Origin: Paracoccus contaminans
Lineage (GTDB): Bacteria > Pseudomonadota > Alphaproteobacteria > Rhodobacterales > Rhodobacteraceae
Assembly: GCF_002105555.1 (NCBI RefSeq)
Contig: NZ_CP020612.1
Coordinates: 1,480,001-1,544,000, forward strand
Direction: 5' to 3'
Length of the DNA stretch: 64,000 bases
Made by a program: the position numbers and the translations under genes. Shown here one piece after another: positions 62,591 to 64,000 of the stretch. A model generated the notes under the pieces. That model was given only the letters and a program-made list of their open reading frames with translations, was not told the origin of the DNA and did not search any database. Position 1 is the first letter of the stretch. Each line of letters opens with the position of its first letter.

Positions 62591-63856
62591 ATGACGATCC
62601 ATTTCGGCAGGGGCATGGGACGGCTGGCGCTGTCGGCCGCGCTGGTTGCGGCGCTGAGTTCCTGCGGGATCAGGGTTCCGGTCGGCGTCGGCACCGGGCC
62701 GGGTGCGCCTGCGCCGATCCCCGCGACCGACCCTGGAACGGCCGCCGGGTTCCAGCGCTGGGTCAACGACTTCCGCCCCCGCGCCATCGCCTCGGGGATC
62801 AGCCCGGCAACCTATGACCGCGCGATGTCCATCGCCCGCTACAACCCCGAGGTGATCCGCCTCGACCGCAAGCAGTCCGAGTTCTCCAAGCCCGTCTGGC
62901 TTTATCTCGACGGGGCGGTCAGCGATGTGCGCGTCGCGACGGGGCGGCAGATGCTGGCCCGCTATGCCGAACCGCTTGCCCGGATCGAGGCGCAATACGG
63001 CGTCCCGCGCGAGATCGTCCTTGCCGTCTGGGGGATGGAATCGAACTTCGGCGCGAACCGCGGCAAGATGCAGATCATCCCCTCGCTGGCCACGCTGGCC
63101 TATGACGGCCGCCGCTCGGCCATGTTCCAGGAACAGCTGATCGCCGCGCTGCGCATCATCGAGGCGGGGGACGTGGATGCGCAGCACATGCTCGGCTCAT
63201 GGGCGGGGGCGATGGGGCATACGCAGTTCATGCCGACCTCGTATCTGTCCTATGCCGTCGATTTCACGGGGGATGGTCGGCGCGACATCTGGTCGGACGA
63301 TCCGACCGATGCGCTGGCCTCGACCGCGGCCTATCTGGCGCGCAACGGCTGGGTGCGCGGGCAGGCCTGGGGGACCGAGGTGGACCTGCCTTCGGGCTTT
63401 GCCGCCGTCGGGAAGGGGACGCGGAAATCCTCCTCTGCCTGGGCCGCGATGGGTGTCAGCCGCAAGGGCGGGGGCAGCCTGCCCAATGGCAGCGGCTCGA
63501 TCATCCGCCCGGCGGGGGCGAATGGTCCGGCCTTCCTGATCCTAGACAATTTCCGCTCCGTGCTGCGCTACAACAATTCGGACAACTACGCGCTAGGCGT
63601 GGTCTATCTGGGCGAGGCGATCGCCGGGCGGCAGGGCATCATCGGCGCCTGGCCCCGGTCAGACCGTCCCCTCAGCCAGGCCGAACGGATGGAGGTCCAG
63701 CGCCTGCTGACCGCCCGCGGTTTCTACCGCGACGAGATCGACGGCAAGCTGGGCACCGGAACGATGGAGGCGGTCGCCGCTTATCAGCGTTCGATCGGGG
63801 TCGCGCCCGACGGCTATGCGACATCGACCCTGCTGGGCCGTCTGCGCCAGGGCTGA
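62591..63856 (+). CDS. MltB-type lytic murein transglycosylase with peptidoglycan-binding domain
   Basis: 421 residues. A lipoprotein signal (ALVAALSSCG, lipobox LSSC) is followed by an SLT_2 domain. The catalytic Glu is in VWGMESNFGANRGKM, with GSWAGAMGHTQFMPTSYL and DFTGDGRRDIWSDDPTDAL. A C-terminal peptidoglycan_binding_1 domain (VQRLLTARGFYRDEIDGKLG) completes it. It cleaves glycan strands to 1,6-anhydro products from the inner leaflet of the outer membrane. It follows comM by 80 bp and ends in a long perfect hairpin. Confidence 0.95.
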   Translation: MTIHFGRGMGRLALSAALVAALSSCGIRVPVGVGTGPGAPAPIPATDPGTAAGFQRWVNDFRPRAIASGISPATYDRAMSIARYNPEVIRLDRKQSEFSKPVWLYLDGAVSDVRVATGRQMLARYAEPLARIEAQYGVPREIVLAVWGMESNFGANRGKMQIIPSLATLAYDGRRSAMFQEQLIAALRIIEAGDVDAQHMLGSWAGAMGHTQFMPTSYLSYAVDFTGDGRRDIWSDDPTDALASTAAYLARNGWVRGQAWGTEVDLPSGFAAVGKGTRKSSSAWAAMGVSRKGGGSLPNGSGSIIRPAGANGPAFLILDNFRSVLRYNNSDNYALGVVYLGEAIAGRQGIIGAWPRSDRPLSQAERMEVQRLLTARGFYRDEIDGKLGTGTMEAVAAYQRSIGVAPDGYATSTLLGRLRQG

Positions 63857-63870
63857 CCGGCTTGCATGAC

Positions 63871-63903
63871 TGCGCCGGGAACAAGCGGCTTGTTCCCGGC
63901 GCA
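63871..63903. terminator. long perfect hairpin after the lytic transglycosylase
   Basis: TGCGCCGGGAACAAGC and its exact complement GCTTGTTCCCGGCGCA around a single central G, between two convergent genes. It is a probable bidirectional terminator; the T run is weak (CTTTGT on +). Confidence 0.7.
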
Positions 63904-63928
63904 GCTTTGTGCGGCGGCTGGCCTGCCG

Positions 63929-64000
63929 TCAGGCGAGGCCCTGCACTACCCAGATCATGAACATGGCACCGACCAGCGCCGCGATGCCTTGCGCGATCGC
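63929..64000 (-). CDS. C-terminal end of a membrane protein (partial)
   Basis: The last 23 codons of a minus-strand gene whose body lies beyond the window: a hydrophobic AALVGAMFMIWVVQGLA tail before TGA. The convergent position after a bidirectional hairpin supports a real gene end. The product cannot be identified. Confidence 0.5.
   Translation of the reverse strand, partial: AIAQGIAALVGAMFMIWVVQGLA

Overview
This 64-kb window is chromosomal DNA of very high GC content, most likely from Paracoccus or a close relative (Rhodobacterales, Alphaproteobacteria). The evidence is a GcrA cell-cycle regulator, MipZ, a crotonyl-CoA carboxylase/reductase and ethylmalonyl-CoA mutase pair, a pyruvate dehydrogenase E1-beta carrying a lipoyl domain, a DUF1523 protein, a cysteine-free L31 and the ffh-rpsP-rimM-trmD-rplS-rpmE order. 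I found no insertion sequence, prophage, CRISPR array, tRNA or rRNA gene. Almost everything is ordinary core genome.

Layout. 1-5.2 kb: gcrA (cut by the window edge), an ABC-2 permease, argD, a RecD-like helicase, cspA and a small unknown protein. 5.3-10.2 kb: divergent ccr and ecm (ethylmalonyl-CoA pathway), an HpaI-like aldolase and an AhpD-like protein. 10.4-15.6 kb: a nine-gene translation and secretion operon from ffh to rpmE, closed by a strong terminator. 15.8-17.6 kb: a metallo-beta-lactamase-fold hydrolase and mipZ. 17.9-23.9 kb (minus strand): an M20 deacylase, ftsB-like and pdhA-pdhB-small periplasmic protein-pdhC. 24.0-30.7 kb: a tightly overlapping six-gene operon of largely uncharacterised proteins built around an unusual AAA ATPase. 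This is the best candidate for an undescribed system. 30.7-34.4 kb: acetyltransferase, SufT-like, MipA/OmpV and ABC-F proteins. 34.5-41.3 kb: ndk, fabD-fabG-acpP, dnaE and a small lipoprotein. 41.4-45.8 kb: ilvC facing two tandem Lrp regulators, then a UbiH-like monooxygenase and a HAD phosphatase. 46.1-50.3 kb: GntR regulator, AlkA, an esterase, HNH endonuclease and a radical SAM protein. 50.4-57.9 kb: trpS, a rhomboid-like protein lacking catalytic residues, murJ, glnD and an LpoA-like lipoprotein. 58.0-63.9 kb: rsmI, yraN, gshB, a glycosyltransferase remnant, comM and an MltB-type lytic transglycosylase.

Cross-cutting features. (1) A dispersed intergenic element is present in nine copies. 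It has a GC-rich hairpin of the form GGGGG-loop-CCCCC, then a C-rich run, GGATATTT and an A-rich tail. It sits at gene ends and sometimes runs straight into a start codon (fabG, AhpD-like gene). (2) The lipoyl-domain coding regions of pdhB and pdhC differ at only 5 of 270 bases, which suggests gene conversion. (3) Candidate control sites include a 14-bp perfect palindrome before pdhA, a CtrA-like site before comM and repeated TTGCA-type motifs between ccr and ecm. All assignments come from reading the sequence and from family knowledge; no database search was run.
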